Assembly (NCBI RefSeq): GCF_003863965.1
Contig: NZ_RRCN01000002.1
Span: 454,226-518,225, forward strand
Reading direction: 5' to 3'
Length of the DNA stretch: 64,000 nucleotides
Origin: Paenibacillus oralis
Lineage (GTDB): Bacteria > Bacillota > Bacilli > Paenibacillales > Paenibacillaceae
Part shown: piece after piece, positions 52,869 through 61,303 of the stretch
How positions within the stretch are numbered: the first letter of the stretch is position 1
Layout: each line of letters begins with the position of its first letter
Notes under the pieces: model-generated
Databases searched by the model: none
What the model saw: only the letters and a program-made list of their open reading frames with translations
Told to the model about the DNA's origin: nothing
Made by a program: the position numbers and the translations under genes

Positions 52869-54221
52869 ATGGCAAAGTTCGTAAGTAAAGATACAGTGAC
52901 TCAAGTGAAGAATGTCAGCGTTCATGACCTGGCCGTCGCTATGGGTCACAAAATCAAGAGTTCCGGCAACTCCTGGCAAATTTATTGTCCGAACCCAAAC
53001 CACGGATATGAGAAAACGCCTGATACTTACATTTCCAAATCCAGAGGACATTTTAAATGTTTCGGCGGAGGAGGATGCGGGTGCCAAGGCGGGGACGCAA
53101 TCACCTATTACTCATGGAGTACTTTTGGAGAATGGGACAAGGATAACAAGGAGCATTTTATTGATTGTGTCACAGGAGTAGCTGAAATCATGGGCATTCC
53201 TGTTGTTTATACTGATGGATCTGTATCTAACAATGAGCGTAGATCCATTATCCGGAATACACCACCACGACCGGTAATTGAAGATGTAGAACCTCAACCC
53301 GATGAGGTCTGCGATCGCGTTTACCGTCGTTTTTTATCTCTTTGCCCTATGTACGAGGAACATGTCCAAGAATGGCGTACAAAACGTCAGTATTCAGATG
53401 AAGAAATTGTTGCGATAGGGCTAAGGTCGATTCCCAGAGAATATTCTGAGGTCAATTCTATTATCCAAACGCTGTTAGCTGAAGGCTATTCTCTTGAACG
53501 AGTTCCTGGCTTTACTAAGAAGCTCCGAAGAAATGGGAACCCAATGAATGATCGGGATTGGTATTGGTCAATCTATCCGTCTGGGAAATACTTCATTCCA
53601 GTTCGTAATGAACTTGGCCAAATTGTTCGGATGAGAGTTTCAACAGGTCGGCCGGATAGTAAATACGCCTGGTTCTCTTCTCCACCAAACATTGAGTTTG
53701 AGTCTGATCCTTCTAAAATGCGAAAAGGCGGAGCTTCATCAGGGGCACCATTAAATATCGTTGCACCGTATCAGGTACTGCAAGCGTGGGAACCAGGTGT
53801 AGAAATTACATCATATTTTCGAGCAGACTTTGTTATAACTACGGAGGGGGAACACAAATCCCACATTTCTGCCAATAAGTTGAAGATATTACACGCTAGT
53901 ATTCCAGGGTCCGGTAATTACAAAGGTGTCGTTCCTACCTTAAAACGGTGGGGAACTAAAAAGCTTGCAATTGCTATGGATATGGATGCATTGCTTGCAC
54001 CGGAAAAAAAGGGAGGAAAGAATCAGTATGTTTTCAATCATCTTGTAGATTTTGCAAAGCAAGCTCTTGATGAAGAAGGCATTGAAGTTGTTATTTGGTG
54101 TTGGGACCCCAAACATGGTAAGGGATTGGACGATTTGCTGCTAGGTGGCCGAACACCAATTGAAATTGACCTTCGTACTAAAGAAAGAAGACCCGTTTCC
54201 CTCGCGTTATTATTAACTTAA
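52869..54221 (+). CDS. plasmid DNA primase-like protein (CHC2 zinc finger and toprim-like domain)
   Basis: 450 residues, ATG after AAAGGAGG. Residues about 39-80 contain YCPNPNHGYEKTPD and HFKCFGGGGCGCQGGDAITY, a CHC2-type zinc finger as in DnaG. The C-terminal part has toprim-like features: VITTEGEHKSHISANKLKIL (acidic first motif), LAIAMDMDALL (DxD) and HGKGLDDLLLGG. It would prime plasmid DNA synthesis or bind single strands during transfer. The SSB gene follows after 26 bases, so the two form a replication operon under the branched leader RNA. Confidence 0.8.
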   Translation: MAKFVSKDTVTQVKNVSVHDLAVAMGHKIKSSGNSWQIYCPNPNHGYEKTPDTYISKSRGHFKCFGGGGCGCQGGDAITYYSWSTFGEWDKDNKEHFIDCVTGVAEIMGIPVVYTDGSVSNNERRSIIRNTPPRPVIEDVEPQPDEVCDRVYRRFLSLCPMYEEHVQEWRTKRQYSDEEIVAIGLRSIPREYSEVNSIIQTLLAEGYSLERVPGFTKKLRRNGNPMNDRDWYWSIYPSGKYFIPVRNELGQIVRMRVSTGRPDSKYAWFSSPPNIEFESDPSKMRKGGASSGAPLNIVAPYQVLQAWEPGVEITSYFRADFVITTEGEHKSHISANKLKILHASIPGSGNYKGVVPTLKRWGTKKLAIAMDMDALLAPEKKGGKNQYVFNHLVDFAKQALDEEGIEVVIWCWDPKHGKGLDDLLLGGRTPIEIDLRTKERRPVSLALLLT

Positions 54222-54247
54222 TTTACTATTAAGGAGATGAACTTATT

Positions 54248-54727
54248 ATGTTGAATCGTGTTGTTCTGATCGGCCGTCTGACGAAAGACCCTGAACTTCG
54301 ATACACCCCCTCTGGTGTTGCAGTTACTCAATTTACGCTTGCAGTTGACCGGCCGTTTACTAACGGCGGACAGAGAGAAGCCGATTTCATTCCAATCGTT
54401 TCTTGGCGACAGCTGGCAGAAACCTGCGCAAACTACCTTCGGAAAGGTAGATTAACTGCAGTTGAAGGGAGAATTCAAGTGCGTAACTACGAAAATAATG
54501 AAGGCAGGCGAGTGTATGTTACTGAAGTTATTGCCGATAATGTACGATTCCTTGAAAGCCAAAACAGTGGCAACTCTGCGCGTCGTGACGACGCACCTCC
54601 TCAAGGACGTTATGGCGGCGGCTACAGTGGTGAGGGTTACGGTTCAAGTGTGGGGAACAACCAAGACGACCCGTTTCAGGATGACGGCAAACCAATCGAT
54701 ATTTCAGATGACGACCTGCCATTTTAG
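54248..54727 (+). CDS. ssb: single-stranded DNA-binding protein
   Basis: 159 residues. The OB fold begins MLNRVVLIGRLTKDPELRYT and includes VSWRQLAETCANYLRKGRLT and VEGRIQVRNY. A Gly/Ser/Asn-rich linker leads to the acidic tip SDDDLPF, which recruits partner proteins. Normal length for Firmicute SsbA. It is downstream of the primase-like gene with AAGGAGATG before the start, and upstream of an rpsR paralogue as in the chromosomal rpsF-ssb-rpsR order. A terminator-like hairpin (AAAATGCTTTA/TAAAGCATTTT) follows. Confidence 0.97.
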   Translation: MLNRVVLIGRLTKDPELRYTPSGVAVTQFTLAVDRPFTNGGQREADFIPIVSWRQLAETCANYLRKGRLTAVEGRIQVRNYENNEGRRVYVTEVIADNVRFLESQNSGNSARRDDAPPQGRYGGGYSGEGYGSSVGNNQDDPFQDDGKPIDISDDDLPF

Positions 54728-54749
54728 AGAGCGTAACATCTGAGATCAG

Positions 54750-54797
54750 AAAATGCTTTAAGACCTCAGTAAAATCAAGGGGTTTTAAAGCATTTTA
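54750..54797 (+). terminator. hairpin after ssb
   Basis: AAAATGCTTTA pairs with TAAAGCATTTT across a 25-base loop. Confidence 0.55.
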
Positions 54798-54956
54798 ACT
54801 GTGTAATGGTAATCTTCATTTACGACCAGCATCCACGGTTTATTAAGATCGCGCGATGTTGAGTAAAGTGTGTAATACGTTATGACCGTCAATGTAGTCT
54901 AGTGATGATGACCATCCTTATTTCAAGATGTGGGTGTAGCCCCGTAGTGAGAAGTC

Positions 54957-54990
54957 GGGTGTGGGTAAGTCGTAAGACTTATCCACACCC
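54957..54990 (+). promoter_or_regulatory. 15-bp hairpin with GTAA loop before rpsR
   Basis: GGGTGTGGGTAAGTC and GACTTATCCACACCC pair over 15 positions (one G-U) and enclose GTAA, a GNRA tetraloop. No T-run follows. It lies 80 bases before the S18 gene and could be a binding site for autogenous control. Confidence 0.6.
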
Positions 54991-55069
54991 AACTTTGAAC
55001 TAGAGGATAGTCAGAAAAAACTTGGCACGTTAACCAATGTGCAATAATGAAGGGAACGAGAAAATAACA

Positions 55070-55354
55070 ATGGCATTTGCACAAAGAAATGACGAAGAAC
55101 GTGGTGAAAGAAAGTTTGCTCCACGTAGAGGTGGCAAAGGTAAACGTAGAAAAGTTTGCTACTTTACAGTCAATAAAATTACTCATATTGATTACAAAAA
55201 TACGGAAGTTCTTAAAAAGTTCATTAGCGAACGTGGGAAGATTCTTCCTCGCCGTGTGACTGGAACAAGCGCAAAATATCAACGTGCATTAACAGTTGCA
55301 ATTAAACGTGCTAGGGCGGTAGCGTTGCTTCCGTACACAACGGATAATATCTAG
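55070..55354 (+). CDS. rpsR: ribosomal protein S18 paralogue
   Basis: 94 residues. The conserved S18 core is complete: RRKVCYFTVNKITHIDYKNT, VLKKFISERGKILPRRVTGT and AKYQRALTVAIKRARAVALL. The N-terminus (MAFAQRNDEERGERKFAPRR) is longer than in many Bacilli. S18 sits on the 30S platform with S6; no S6 gene is present here. A plasmid copy next to ssb suggests that it was captured from the chromosomal rpsF-ssb-rpsR locus. It could replace or compete with the host S18. A strong terminator follows. Confidence 0.95.
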   Translation: MAFAQRNDEERGERKFAPRRGGKGKRRKVCYFTVNKITHIDYKNTEVLKKFISERGKILPRRVTGTSAKYQRALTVAIKRARAVALLPYTTDNI

Positions 55355-55355
55355 G

Positions 55356-55392
55356 AAAAAGGTGTGTTGGCCTTATGGCAACACACCTTTTT
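55356..55392 (+). terminator. intrinsic terminator after rpsR
   Basis: AAAAAGGTGTGTTG pairs with CAACACACCTTTTT. Confidence 0.85.
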
Positions 55393-55601
55393 CTATGGCA
55401 GCACAAAAGAGTTCATTGAACCCGCGGCGGAAGAGCATTGCATGTGCGAATCGTTCCTTTTGTTTCTTGAGTTTACTCCGGAACTCAACTATGATAATTG
55501 ACAATTAACTCTATAATAATAGATGATGGATGATATACACACTCAAGATCGGTAAAAGTGGGAAAACATTGGCTAAACATCATATAGGATTGATCTCGGT
55601 G

Positions 55602-56717
55602 GTGATGAATATGGGCAATCTGAAAATTGAAAAAACTTTCAATGAGGCCGGAAAACGAAATGTAGTAGTTGTGGATGAGGACTACAACATTGTCGAGGAA
55701 ATAACATTGTTTCTTCACTATTTAAAAGAGAAGGGGCACTCTGAGAACACAATCGAAGGTTATAGTAGAGACTTAAAGGAATATTTCACTTGGTTAAACG
55801 AAGTGGGGCTTAAATTTTACGAGGTTAGGAAAGCGGATATGTTTTCTTGGCTTGAGTATTTGAAAACGAAAGTCGGAAAGACGGACAAAGAGAAATCTGC
55901 AAAGACAAAGAATAAGTATATGGCAACAATAGCCTCATTTTATCGATATTATGAAGTGATTGGGGGCTTTGTGACGGAGAACCCATTAACTTATAAAGAT
56001 GATTCAAAAAACAGACATTTCCTAGTTCAGAAAGTTAGTCGTAAAGATATGGGTTTTAATTTCTTCCGAGTTAAAGAGAAAAAATCAGTTAAGGGTAAGC
56101 GTTTGACTCGGGAACAGGTTGAAAAGCTCTATCAAGGACTTGAGATGTTACAGTCAGATGAGAGCTTGAATGCCCGAAATCAGTTATTGTTCAGATTTCT
56201 TTATGAAACGGGTTGCCGGATTAGTGAGGCACTAGGTCTTCGTATAGGTGATTATGAGATTCAAACAAAAGTTGGGGTTATAAAGGTAAAAGAGCATGAT
56301 CCACTATACCATAAAGACCACAACATCAAATCACTAGAAAGGGAAATACCCGTCAGCAGAGATATTGTCTTTGCCATAGAGGATTATATCTTGTATCATC
56401 GCCCTGATGATGGAAAACATCTTACGATATTTGTGAATCATGAAACCAGCCCTGGCCAATATATGATCCGCGATACGATAACAAAGCTCTTCAATAAGCT
56501 ATCTGAACAAGTGGGTATTAAATGCACTCCTCACATGCTTAGGCACACCCATGGAACCGAACTCACCGAATCGGGATTTGATATGCGTTATGTCCAAAAT
56601 AGGTTAGGTCATAATGATGTTAAGTCTACGAGTAAGTATCAACATTTGTCGCTTGAAGCGAAAACAACGGCATATGAAAGCTTCATGCGTCAGAGAAGGA
56701 GCGCGGAGTTGAATTGA
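55602..56717 (+). CDS. tyrosine recombinase 1 of three (Tn554/RIT type)
   Basis: 371 residues from ATG at 55602 (or 55608) behind GGTGGTG. SAM-like N-terminal domain (FLHYLKEKGHSENTIEGYSR). Catalytic residues visible: ETGCRISEALGL (Arg I), HMLRHTHGTELTESG (HxxR), LGHNDVKSTSKYQHL (His and nucleophilic Tyr). Its stop overlaps the TTG start of the second recombinase. In Tn554 and recombinase-in-trio elements such genes work together to excise and integrate DNA through conservative strand exchange. Confidence 0.9.
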   Translation: MMNMGNLKIEKTFNEAGKRNVVVVDEDYNIVEEITLFLHYLKEKGHSENTIEGYSRDLKEYFTWLNEVGLKFYEVRKADMFSWLEYLKTKVGKTDKEKSAKTKNKYMATIASFYRYYEVIGGFVTENPLTYKDDSKNRHFLVQKVSRKDMGFNFFRVKEKKSVKGKRLTREQVEKLYQGLEMLQSDESLNARNQLLFRFLYETGCRISEALGLRIGDYEIQTKVGVIKVKEHDPLYHKDHNIKSLEREIPVSRDIVFAIEDYILYHRPDDGKHLTIFVNHETSPGQYMIRDTITKLFNKLSEQVGIKCTPHMLRHTHGTELTESGFDMRYVQNRLGHNDVKSTSKYQHLSLEAKTTAYESFMRQRRSAELN

Positions 56718-58111
56718 GTAGAGCGTATATTTCAACAGTTGATACAAAAACTGATAGATGGGAGGTTCCGTATCAATCGAGTTATGGTGATAAATTATCT
56801 TTTGAATTTTCATATTTGCCAAATAAATGGTTCAAGAAAATACATAAGCAAATAACAATTGAATGCATGAGTCTAGGGAAGCCGAGCGTTGAAACACTGT
56901 ATCGATATAATTATTCATTGAAACGGTTCTTTGAATTCGTGAAAGAATACAATTTGAAAATTATGGATTATGCCGATTTATCGCACCAAATCACTCAAAT
57001 GTATATTTATTATTTACAACAGATTCAATTAGCAAACTCTACAAGATCGGTTGCTATGTCTGCACTAAAATGGGTAGTAGAACATGGGCAGTTTTTTGAG
57101 TATGATGGTTTTCCGGAGGGACAGGTTTTTGATGGAGATGAGTACCAAGCACTTAAGCAAGATGATGTTTTAAGGACAAGGTATATACCCGATAATGTAA
57201 TGGAACAGATTGAAATAGCTTTAAAAAAGGAGAAAAACATCCTCTTGAAGTCTATTGTGGAGATCGGCATCGATTCGGGAATCAGGCTTTCAGAGGTTTT
57301 GGACCTAACCGAGGGGTGTATAACTGAAGATTTTACAGGAAAACCCGTATTGTATGTTTTCTCTCCGAAAAATAAGGCTGACAGATATATCCCCGTATCA
57401 AATCGAGTCAAACGGGCAGTTCAACTACTTGAACAATACTCAGAAGTGGCCAGGAAAGAACTTGCAACAAATTACATTTGTCTTTACTGGCAAAAACGGA
57501 ATATACGGTACGCCAGACTGCTCCAAAAAATATTTCGAGATAAACTTTATCGGTTTGTCAAAAAGCATGATATCAGAGATAACGATGGCGAATTATACCC
57601 ATTAACCTTTCACGCATTTAGGCATACGCTTGGAACGGACATGCTAAATAAGGGCATGAGCATGTTTGAAATTCAAGAATATTTAGGTCACGAATCATTG
57701 CACTCCACAAGCTTATATGCAAAAGTCAAAAATCCAAAAGTTGAAAGCGAATATAAAAAGCTTGGATTTATCGGCATGATAGTCAAGGAAATCAGTGATA
57801 AGGAACTTGGTCAAGGAAAGAATCTCGACACGGAAACGCTATTGTCTGCTTCATTGCCTGATGGGGCTTGTCAGAAGCCGATAAATAATGAGGGCAAGAT
57901 ATGCTCTAAATTTAATATGTGCGTGATCTGTCCTAAGTTTATCACGACTCCCGAACACTTACCAATTCATAAAGACCATTTGGATCGTCTCAGAGCCAAC
58001 AGAGAGGCATATATGGCTCAGGAGTACATCGGTACGACGAATCATCTTGAGACTGTTGAATACGCCTTAGAAACGATTATAGGGCGTTTGGAGGCGATGC
58101 TGAGTGGTTGA
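56714..58111 (+). CDS. tyrosine recombinase 2 of three
   Basis: 465 residues, TTG start inside the end of the first gene. Core motifs: DSGIRLSEVLDLTEG (Arg I), TFHAFRHTLGTDMLNKGMSM (HxxR), LGHESLHSTSLYAKVKN (His, Tyr). A C-terminal extension has cysteines (CSKFNMCVICPKFITTPEH), a zinc-binding tail also found in the third recombinase and in TnpB of Tn554-like elements. It overlaps the next start by eight bases. Confidence 0.9.
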   Translation: MSRAYISTVDTKTDRWEVPYQSSYGDKLSFEFSYLPNKWFKKIHKQITIECMSLGKPSVETLYRYNYSLKRFFEFVKEYNLKIMDYADLSHQITQMYIYYLQQIQLANSTRSVAMSALKWVVEHGQFFEYDGFPEGQVFDGDEYQALKQDDVLRTRYIPDNVMEQIEIALKKEKNILLKSIVEIGIDSGIRLSEVLDLTEGCITEDFTGKPVLYVFSPKNKADRYIPVSNRVKRAVQLLEQYSEVARKELATNYICLYWQKRNIRYARLLQKIFRDKLYRFVKKHDIRDNDGELYPLTFHAFRHTLGTDMLNKGMSMFEIQEYLGHESLHSTSLYAKVKNPKVESEYKKLGFIGMIVKEISDKELGQGKNLDTETLLSASLPDGACQKPINNEGKICSKFNMCVICPKFITTPEHLPIHKDHLDRLRANREAYMAQEYIGTTNHLETVEYALETIIGRLEAMLSG

Positions 58112-59735
58112 AAGTATAAAGCTTCAATTGTTTGATTACAACCCCCTAATACCCCAATTAGATTTCCGCTGCGGTAATAGTAAATTCTCAGACAATGTAT
58201 GGGATTTTAACGGATTTATTAATGTAGAGCATTTGTCTGGCAAGAGGCTTATGATTGATTTTGAATTTGTTGTTGATAAGCCCAAAATGCTAGAAGTAAT
58301 AAAATGGTTTATGCATCATGAGTTAACCACGGGCAAGTTTTCAACTGCCAAACGAAATTTAGACGGTGTTGTTCGATTTTCTAAATTTATAAAAGAATAT
58401 GCGCCGGAAGTGGAGTCGTTTTCAGAAATTGATCAGAGTTTATTGGAGAAGTATTTTACGTATTTGCCTGAAGCGAAAAGCGAGACAAGTGGTCAGTCAA
58501 TAAGCTCTGTTTCAATCAAGAAAAGTGCATTGGCGTTAAAAGAAATCTTATTAAAGGGAAATATTAAAGGCTGGGATGTTCCAAAAGATGTTCGATTTGT
58601 TCAGGGCATGTACAATGAGCTCATTATTAATAACAAAGCGTTAAAGAAGGATGCCAAGCAAGCAGAGCAAGTAAACATTGATAAAATATCGGACGAACAG
58701 TTGATCGATCGGATATTGCGTAAAGCAGTAAGTGATTTAGATATGGACGAAAATATACTTGTTGCAGCTAGCGTAGTAGTTGGATTGCAGCTTGGACTTC
58801 GCATTAGCGAAATCATTACGATGTATAATGCCTCCATTGAGCCAATTGGCGGAGAAACAAAATTAGTATACAACACCGGTAAACTGCAAGCCGAACCTAC
58901 GAGGGTGTATAAACCAGCGAATGCCCTTGTCGTACAAGCCATTACGAAAGTTGAAAAATACACGGATCCGTTAAGAAAAGAATCGGGCTTACCGTATTTA
59001 TTTCTTAATCGAATACGTAATGTCAAAGGATATCCCGTGGGTATAGTTTCCCATGCAAATTGGTCAAAGAATTTTCTAAGACCCTGGCTTCAAAAACACA
59101 ATCTCCGATATAAAAATGGAGATATTGCTGATTTTTCATCTCATACATTCCGCCACGCTTGCGCTACGTATGCTTTAAAAGGCGGGGCCTCTCTGGAAAC
59201 CATACGGGAATTGTTAAATCACAAGTCCATTAGAGGTACACAGCACTATACACACCTGCTTCAAGAGGATGTAAGGAACAAGTTCGCGAAAGTATTCAAT
59301 GAAGGCGCAGTTCTTGTTGGTAAGCAGGCTCTTCAAATAAAAGAAAAACTTAAAGTAAATAACCCATTCAAAGGAAAGACCATCGAACAAGTTGATAAAT
59401 TGCGTAAAGCGCATAAGATTCAAATTTTGTCACATGGACTTTGTCTTCACCATCCAATGCGAAATGAACCTTGTGAAGGCGACGGGGTATGTTTAGGATG
59501 CCGCAATTTTTTGACTACTCCGGACTTTCTTGAAGTTCATAAAGGCCGGTTGAAAAAAATTCGTAGCGAATTGGCATCTGCACCTGCTGGGGGTCCTTAT
59601 GAGAACAAGTTAAAGACAATTGAAAAATACCTCGTAGGAATTATTGATGAGTTGGAAACCCAGGTGAATTATTCCGGAATTGATAATCATTCAGATTACA
59701 ATATCACACCAAGCGAATGGGAGGGAATGGCATGA
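58104..59735 (+). CDS. tyrosine recombinase 3 of three
   Basis: 543 residues. Core motifs: QLGLRISEIITM (Arg I), SSHTFRHACATYALKGGASL (HxxR), LLNHKSIRGTQHYTHLLQED (His, Tyr). The C-terminal tail has LCLHHPMRNEPCEGDGVCLG and CRNFLTTPDF, the same type of cysteine cluster as in recombinase 2. It ends in ATGGCATGA, where the ATGA overlaps the start of the TnpC-like gene. Confidence 0.9.
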   Translation: MVESIKLQLFDYNPLIPQLDFRCGNSKFSDNVWDFNGFINVEHLSGKRLMIDFEFVVDKPKMLEVIKWFMHHELTTGKFSTAKRNLDGVVRFSKFIKEYAPEVESFSEIDQSLLEKYFTYLPEAKSETSGQSISSVSIKKSALALKEILLKGNIKGWDVPKDVRFVQGMYNELIINNKALKKDAKQAEQVNIDKISDEQLIDRILRKAVSDLDMDENILVAASVVVGLQLGLRISEIITMYNASIEPIGGETKLVYNTGKLQAEPTRVYKPANALVVQAITKVEKYTDPLRKESGLPYLFLNRIRNVKGYPVGIVSHANWSKNFLRPWLQKHNLRYKNGDIADFSSHTFRHACATYALKGGASLETIRELLNHKSIRGTQHYTHLLQEDVRNKFAKVFNEGAVLVGKQALQIKEKLKVNNPFKGKTIEQVDKLRKAHKIQILSHGLCLHHPMRNEPCEGDGVCLGCRNFLTTPDFLEVHKGRLKKIRSELASAPAGGPYENKLKTIEKYLVGIIDELETQVNYSGIDNHSDYNITPSEWEGMA

Positions 59736-60178
59736 GTGACCCTTCTAAAGAAAATAAACTCGTTACACTGGAGCGTATCGAACAAGCAATAACAAACCTC
59801 CGAAAAGGGAAGAAAAAACTGTCCATATCAGCGATTGCTAAAAAAGCTGGCATTGAGCGAAAGACGATCTATAATCGTCCTGATCTTAAGGAACGCTGTG
59901 ATCAAGCCATTTTGCTGCAGATGGAAATTGAAAAAGGGGCAGAAGAAATTGCAGCTACTGCAATCGAAACGTCAACCAGACCAAGCGGTAAAAGATTGCT
60001 TGAGAATCGGTATGAAAAAGTTAAGCAGGCGCTTCAGAATGAGAAGGAAAAGAACGAGAAACTTCTGGAAATATGCAGAAAACATGTCATAGAGAAAGCA
60101 CAACTAAAATCTCGTATCGAATATTTAGAAAATAAAATTCAAGAACTAAGGGAGAGACAATTGAAACCATTCCAATAA
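59732..60178 (+). CDS. TnpC-like accessory protein (DUF6262 type)
   Basis: 148 residues from the ATG overlapping the recombinase stop. The N-terminus is an HTH (KLSISAIAKKAGIERKTIYN) and the C-terminal half a coiled coil (YEKVKQALQNEKEKNEKLLE, SRIEYLENKIQELRERQLKP). TnpC of Tn554 has this layout and modulates frequency and orientation of transposition. It closes a four-gene overlapping operon. Confidence 0.8.
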   Translation: MSDPSKENKLVTLERIEQAITNLRKGKKKLSISAIAKKAGIERKTIYNRPDLKERCDQAILLQMEIEKGAEEIAATAIETSTRPSGKRLLENRYEKVKQALQNEKEKNEKLLEICRKHVIEKAQLKSRIEYLENKIQELRERQLKPFQ

Positions 60179-60299
60179 AGGCTTGTGCTTGACCACCACT
60201 ATGTGACGAGCCGCACGCTGGGAGTCGCGCACGGCCAATAGAAATAAATAAAGGTTTCGTATACATGCCATATGTAAGCAGCAACTCTTGCCCGTATAG

Positions 60300-60460
60300 T
60301 GTTGCCGCTCACGTAAAATGGCGGCGTGAATCTTACCGACAATGACGGTAGATATGTAACGTCAACCCGCCAGGCAGGTGAGAAGTGTATCGCCATTCAA
60401 TAGACGAAGCGTACGCCAATCTCTGTGAATAAGAGACGGCATACGCCAATTCATGTGCAT
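60300..60460. repeat. left end of the DDE transposon, multiple binding-site repeats
   Basis: CGCCATTTTACG (inverted, near 60310-60325), CGCCATTCAATAGAC (60391), ACGCCAATCTCTGTGA (60413) and ACGCCAATTCATGTGC (60443) resemble CGCCATTCATTGTCC near 63733 at the other end. Arrays of short transposase sites at both ends are typical of Tn7/Mu-like elements. Exact termini not determined. Confidence 0.5.
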
Positions 60461-60478
60461 ATAGGGGATAAGGGCGAA

Positions 60479-61303
60479 TTAATTCGTGAGGCCTCGCTGC
60501 CGATCCATGTCCGCGAGCACGCGAACGACATCACTTTCTTCAACAACCTCGAGATTTCGGGCGGTGGCATCGAGCAGGATCTGCGTGCAAATTTGGTTCA
60601 CGACTCGTGGAAGTCCCTGGCTTGCTGCGAATATACGGCCGAGTGCGCTTTCGGCAAAAACAGGCTTCTCCGTTTTGCTTACGGTCATGTGGTGACGGAT
60701 ATAGGCGCTCGTTTCATCCTTGTTCATGCCGCCCAGATGGTACTGCATCCCGATGCGCTGGAGGGTCGCTTCATACTTTTTGAGCCGGAGCAACTTGCGA
60801 AGCTCAGGTTGGCCGACAAGGATGAGCGGAAACAGAGCCGCGGAGTCCATGTTGTAGTTAAGAGCGAATCGCAGCTCCAGCAGCATCGCTTCGCTCATTT
60901 CATGTGCCTCGTCAATAATGACGGCTAACGTTTTTTCTCCTGGCGCAGACCGGCTGCGCACCACCTCTTGCCAGAGCTTTCGCGCCTTGGACACCGTGTA
61001 AACCGGCTCTACGCCCACAGCTTCAAGCAGTCCAGCATAAAATTCACGCGGTTTCAGATTGGCGCAACACAGATAGATCGGCAAGTACGTCATCGGATCA
61101 AGCGAAGCGAACAAACGCCGGATCAGGGTGGATTTGCCGCCGCCCACCTCGCCCGTTAATACGCCGAGTGTTCGGTGCTTAATCATCAGGTCCAATCGGG
61201 CGGCTGCTTCCTTATGCCCGCTGAACGCATAACAGAGCATCGGATCGAGCTCTTTGCTAAAGGGCCTTTGCGGCGTGGGAGGGGCTTGCGAGACCGAATT
61301 CAT
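60479..61303 (-). CDS. ExeA/TniB-like AAA+ ATPase of the transposon
   Basis: 274 residues. Walker A GEVGGGKST at about 50-58, Walker B LAVIIDEAHE at about 126-135, sensor LILVGQPELRKLL, and the C-terminal lid SQGLPRVVNQIC. Such ATPases (TniB, MuB, TnsC) select target DNA and activate the transposase. The start overlaps the transposase stop, so the two are coupled. Confidence 0.85.
   Translation of the reverse strand: MNSVSQAPPTPQRPFSKELDPMLCYAFSGHKEAAARLDLMIKHRTLGVLTGEVGGGKSTLIRRLFASLDPMTYLPIYLCCANLKPREFYAGLLEAVGVEPVYTVSKARKLWQEVVRSRSAPGEKTLAVIIDEAHEMSEAMLLELRFALNYNMDSAALFPLILVGQPELRKLLRLKKYEATLQRIGMQYHLGGMNKDETSAYIRHHMTVSKTEKPVFAESALGRIFAASQGLPRVVNQICTQILLDATARNLEVVEESDVVRVLADMDRQRGLTN

Larger units (their letters stand above)
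55602..60178 (+). mobile_element. Tn554-like / recombinase-in-trio module
   Basis: Three overlapping tyrosine recombinases and a TnpC-like gene. The outer ends of the element could not be defined, because Tn554 relatives lack terminal inverted repeats. No resistance or cargo gene lies between the recombinases and the next transposon. Confidence 0.75.

Noticed and set aside
55489..55520. TTGACA ... TATAAT as a promoter before the recombinase operon
   Set aside because: The two boxes are only 8 bp apart, too close for sigma-A; a promoter probably exists nearby but this pair is not it.
60425..60928. plus-strand frames across the transposon ATPase
   Set aside because: Antisense shadows of GC-rich minus-strand genes with clear Walker motifs.
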